From the NCBI RefSeq assembly GCF_007859955.1, contig NZ_SJPR01000001.1, positions 446,288-510,287 on the forward strand: 64,000 nt of DNA, read 5' to 3'. The notes below the pieces were generated by a model. That model was not told where the DNA came from and did no database searches. It saw only the letters and a program-made list of their open reading frames with translations. This document shows, piece by piece, positions 62,487 through 64,000 of the stretch (positions are counted from its first letter, which is position 1; each line of letters starts with the position of its first letter). The translations under genes and the position numbers were made by a program. The stretch is from Botrimarina colliarenosi (GTDB taxonomy: Bacteria > Planctomycetota > Planctomycetia > Pirellulales > Lacipirellulaceae).

Positions 62487-63734
62487 ATGCTACCCTCTCG
62501 TCTGTACTGCTATGTCTGCCGACTCGCAGTGGTCGTCGCGTCGATCGGCGGTCTCAACCGCTACGCATCGACTGCGGAAGCAGACACTCTAAAGACTCTC
62601 TATTGGGAGGCGTCGCAACTCGAATCGGTTAGGAGGGCGCCGGACGAGCAAGGCGGCGCGGTTCGGCAGGCGCTGAAGGATTTGCGAAAAGCGGCCGACG
62701 ACTCGCTCAACAGCAGTCCGTTCTCCGTCGTCGACAAATCGATCACGCCACCGAGTGGCGATAAGCACGACTACCTGAGCTACAGCCGCTACTGGTGGCC
62801 CAATCCGAAGACAGTCAATGGTCTCCCTTACGTCCGCCGCGACGGACAGGTCAACCACGCTCTCCTAGAGAAAGGAGATCGCGTGGCAATCGGTCGCTTC
62901 TGCGACGACTTCGAGACTCTCGCAATCGCCGCGTACGTATTCGGTGACGATCGGTACTCAAAGCGAGCAGCCGAGTTGCTCCGGACGTGGTTCCTTGACG
63001 CCAAGACGCGGATGAACCCGAATCTCAATTTCTCACAAGGAGTGCCCGGCGTCGCCGATGGCAGAGCGCCGGGTGTCCTCGACACAAGGCATTTCATTCG
63101 CGTGCTTGACGGGGTCGCGCTGCTCGACTCCCGAGGCGAGTTGACTGAAGGTGAGCTTTCCGAGCTCAGAACGTGGTTCTCTGAGTTCCTCAATTGGCTA
63201 TTGACGAGCGAACTTGGTCAGAACGAACGGCGCGCCGCCAATAACCATGGGGCGTGGTTCGCGGCACAGGCCGGTCGAATCGCGTTGTTCATCGGAGAAA
63301 CCGAAGTCGCTCGCTCGTTGGTCGCCGAGACGCGGGACCAGCGGATCGCGTCAAGCATCGCGGCAGACGGGAGCCAGCCGGAAGAATTGGAGAGAACCAA
63401 TTCGCTTCACTATTCCCTGTTCAGCCTCTCGGCGATGGCGGTGTTGGCGCGTCTTGGAGAAGAGGTGGACATCGACCTGTGGCGGTACGAGGCGCCCACG
63501 GGGGCCAGCCTCGCCCGAGCGCTCAACTATGCCGCCCCTTTCGTGGCCGAGCAGGACAAATGGCGCCAAACCAACATCGATCGATTTGAGATGTCAGACC
63601 AGCAGTCTCAGCTGTTCTACTTGGCCGCCAGCCGGCTCGCCGACCGACGCTACCTGGACTACCTCCACCGATCGCCAAAGCGTTACCACGGCCGCCACTT
63701 CACACCGCTGCTCTTCCTGGAATCGAATCGGTAA
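62487..63734 (+). CDS. Alginate lyase family protein (AlgL/PL5 type)
   Basis: A 415-residue secreted lyase. MLPSRLYCYVCRLAVVVASI and following residues form a signal peptide (TTG 62475 is an alternative start). The body is an alpha/alpha barrel like AlgL: SYSRYWWPNPKT, FETLAIAAYVFGDDRY, the catalytic Asn-His in RAANNHGAWF (N253/H254) and ERTNSLHYSLF with Arg/Tyr. This arrangement belongs to alginate lyase families with (alpha/alpha) toroids that cleave mannuronate-rich polymer. It is the last gene of the rightward set, 41 bases after the enolase-superfamily gene. Confidence 0.85.
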   Translation: MLPSRLYCYVCRLAVVVASIGGLNRYASTAEADTLKTLYWEASQLESVRRAPDEQGGAVRQALKDLRKAADDSLNSSPFSVVDKSITPPSGDKHDYLSYSRYWWPNPKTVNGLPYVRRDGQVNHALLEKGDRVAIGRFCDDFETLAIAAYVFGDDRYSKRAAELLRTWFLDAKTRMNPNLNFSQGVPGVADGRAPGVLDTRHFIRVLDGVALLDSRGELTEGELSELRTWFSEFLNWLLTSELGQNERRAANNHGAWFAAQAGRIALFIGETEVARSLVAETRDQRIASSIAADGSQPEELERTNSLHYSLFSLSAMAVLARLGEEVDIDLWRYEAPTGASLARALNYAAPFVAEQDKWRQTNIDRFEMSDQQSQLFYLAASRLADRRYLDYLHRSPKRYHGRHFTPLLFLESNR

Positions 63735-64000
63735 TCGAGGGGTTGCGGAAGGGTGACATCGAGCCGAATCGGTAAGATCGTTTGACGCCTGTCACCAGCT
63801 TGTGCATACGGAAATGCTCCCCCTTCCGCCTTCGAGTTGTTTGTGATTCACGGTTGCGACGGCTGAAGTAGGTTGCCTCACTCTCAGCGAGTTTGGCCGC
63901 TCGCCGAACTGCACACTTGGCCCGCCGGCGGACTAATCTGGAGCCATCTGTGCAGCTAGCGTAGGCTGCCGATCCTACCACCGAGCGACAGGAGGTCCTG
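63735..64000. other. Downstream end of window, no gene seen
   Basis: About 266 bases after the last gene. A minus-strand frame (63700-63981) is Arg-rich and I do not trust it as coding. No terminator with a clear U-tract was noticed. Confidence 0.4.

Noticed and set aside
63700..63981. Minus-strand frame at the window end
   Set aside because: Arg-rich, no known motif, and overlapping the end of the AlgL-like gene.

Overview
The window looks like a chromosomal segment from a planctomycete of the order Pirellulales (Lacipirellulaceae-like). The evidence is internal. GC content is high. Two DUF1559 pseudopilin-like proteins carry the [14 protein letters not shown] leader. Many secreted proteins end in a dockerin-like GDYNGDG..DAADYTVWRD segment followed by a PEP-CTERM anchor. 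Gfo/Idh/MocA oxidoreductases carry Tat signals. The assignment to genus level is not possible from sequence reading alone.

Layout. 1-6.4 kb: the tail of a BatA/VWA-type membrane protein, an exported Gfo/Idh/MocA oxidoreductase, tRNA-Leu(TAG), two tandem small CXXCH proteins closed by a strong terminator, an aldose 1-epimerase, tRNA-Val(TAC) and small hypotheticals. 6.5-11.1 kb: a heavy-metal RND efflux pair (adaptor plus inner-membrane pump) preceded by a small Cys-rich secreted protein. 11.1-12.6 kb: a graveyard of mobile DNA, with a tRNA-Val 3' fragment joined to an integrase N-terminal relic, a frameshifted IS4-type transposase and an IS5-type transposase tail. 12.7-20 kb: sulfotransferase-like protein, DUF1559 protein, a phosphatase/phosphodiesterase-TPR fusion and three PEP-CTERM proteins, one a matrixin-like metalloprotease. 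20.5-24.4 kb: a stand-alone receiver protein and a large hybrid histidine kinase. 25-27 kb: an overlapping operon of epimerase, VKOR-like protein and SPW-repeat protein. 27.7-34.5 kb: a CaCA-type exchanger followed by a caa3-type cytochrome oxidase operon (CoxB-cytochrome c, CoxA-CoxC fusion, small membrane protein, CtaG-like protein, triheme cytochrome). 34.8-40 kb: a very large T5SS/PEP-CTERM-repeat protein made of 150-bp tandem units. 40.2-42.7 kb: a second graveyard with a tRNA-Gly 3' fragment plus decayed integrase, dispersed repeat, IS5-type transposase fragment and DUF547 pseudogene.

44-63.7 kb: a probable alginate (polyuronate) utilisation locus. A five-gene leftward operon encodes a beta-helix PEP-CTERM protein, a TIM-barrel isomerase-like protein, an SDR that could reduce the unsaturated uronate product, an atypical Nramp-superfamily permease and a PL6 lyase. 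It diverges from a XylR/AraC-type regulator. To the right, a second rightward set encodes a PEP-CTERM protein, a DUF1559 protein, a lipoprotein, a dockerin/PEP-CTERM PL6 lyase, a Gfo/Idh/MocA enzyme, an enolase-superfamily enzyme and an AlgL-like (PL5-type) lyase. My inference is that surface and periplasmic lyases depolymerise alginate, the permease imports the product and the oxidoreductases and dehydratase process it.

The most unusual points are the Nramp-like permease lacking the metal-binding motifs inside the alginate operon, the two matching tRNA-fragment/integrase relics sharing a perfect palindrome, and the VKOR-like protein with only one cysteine pair.
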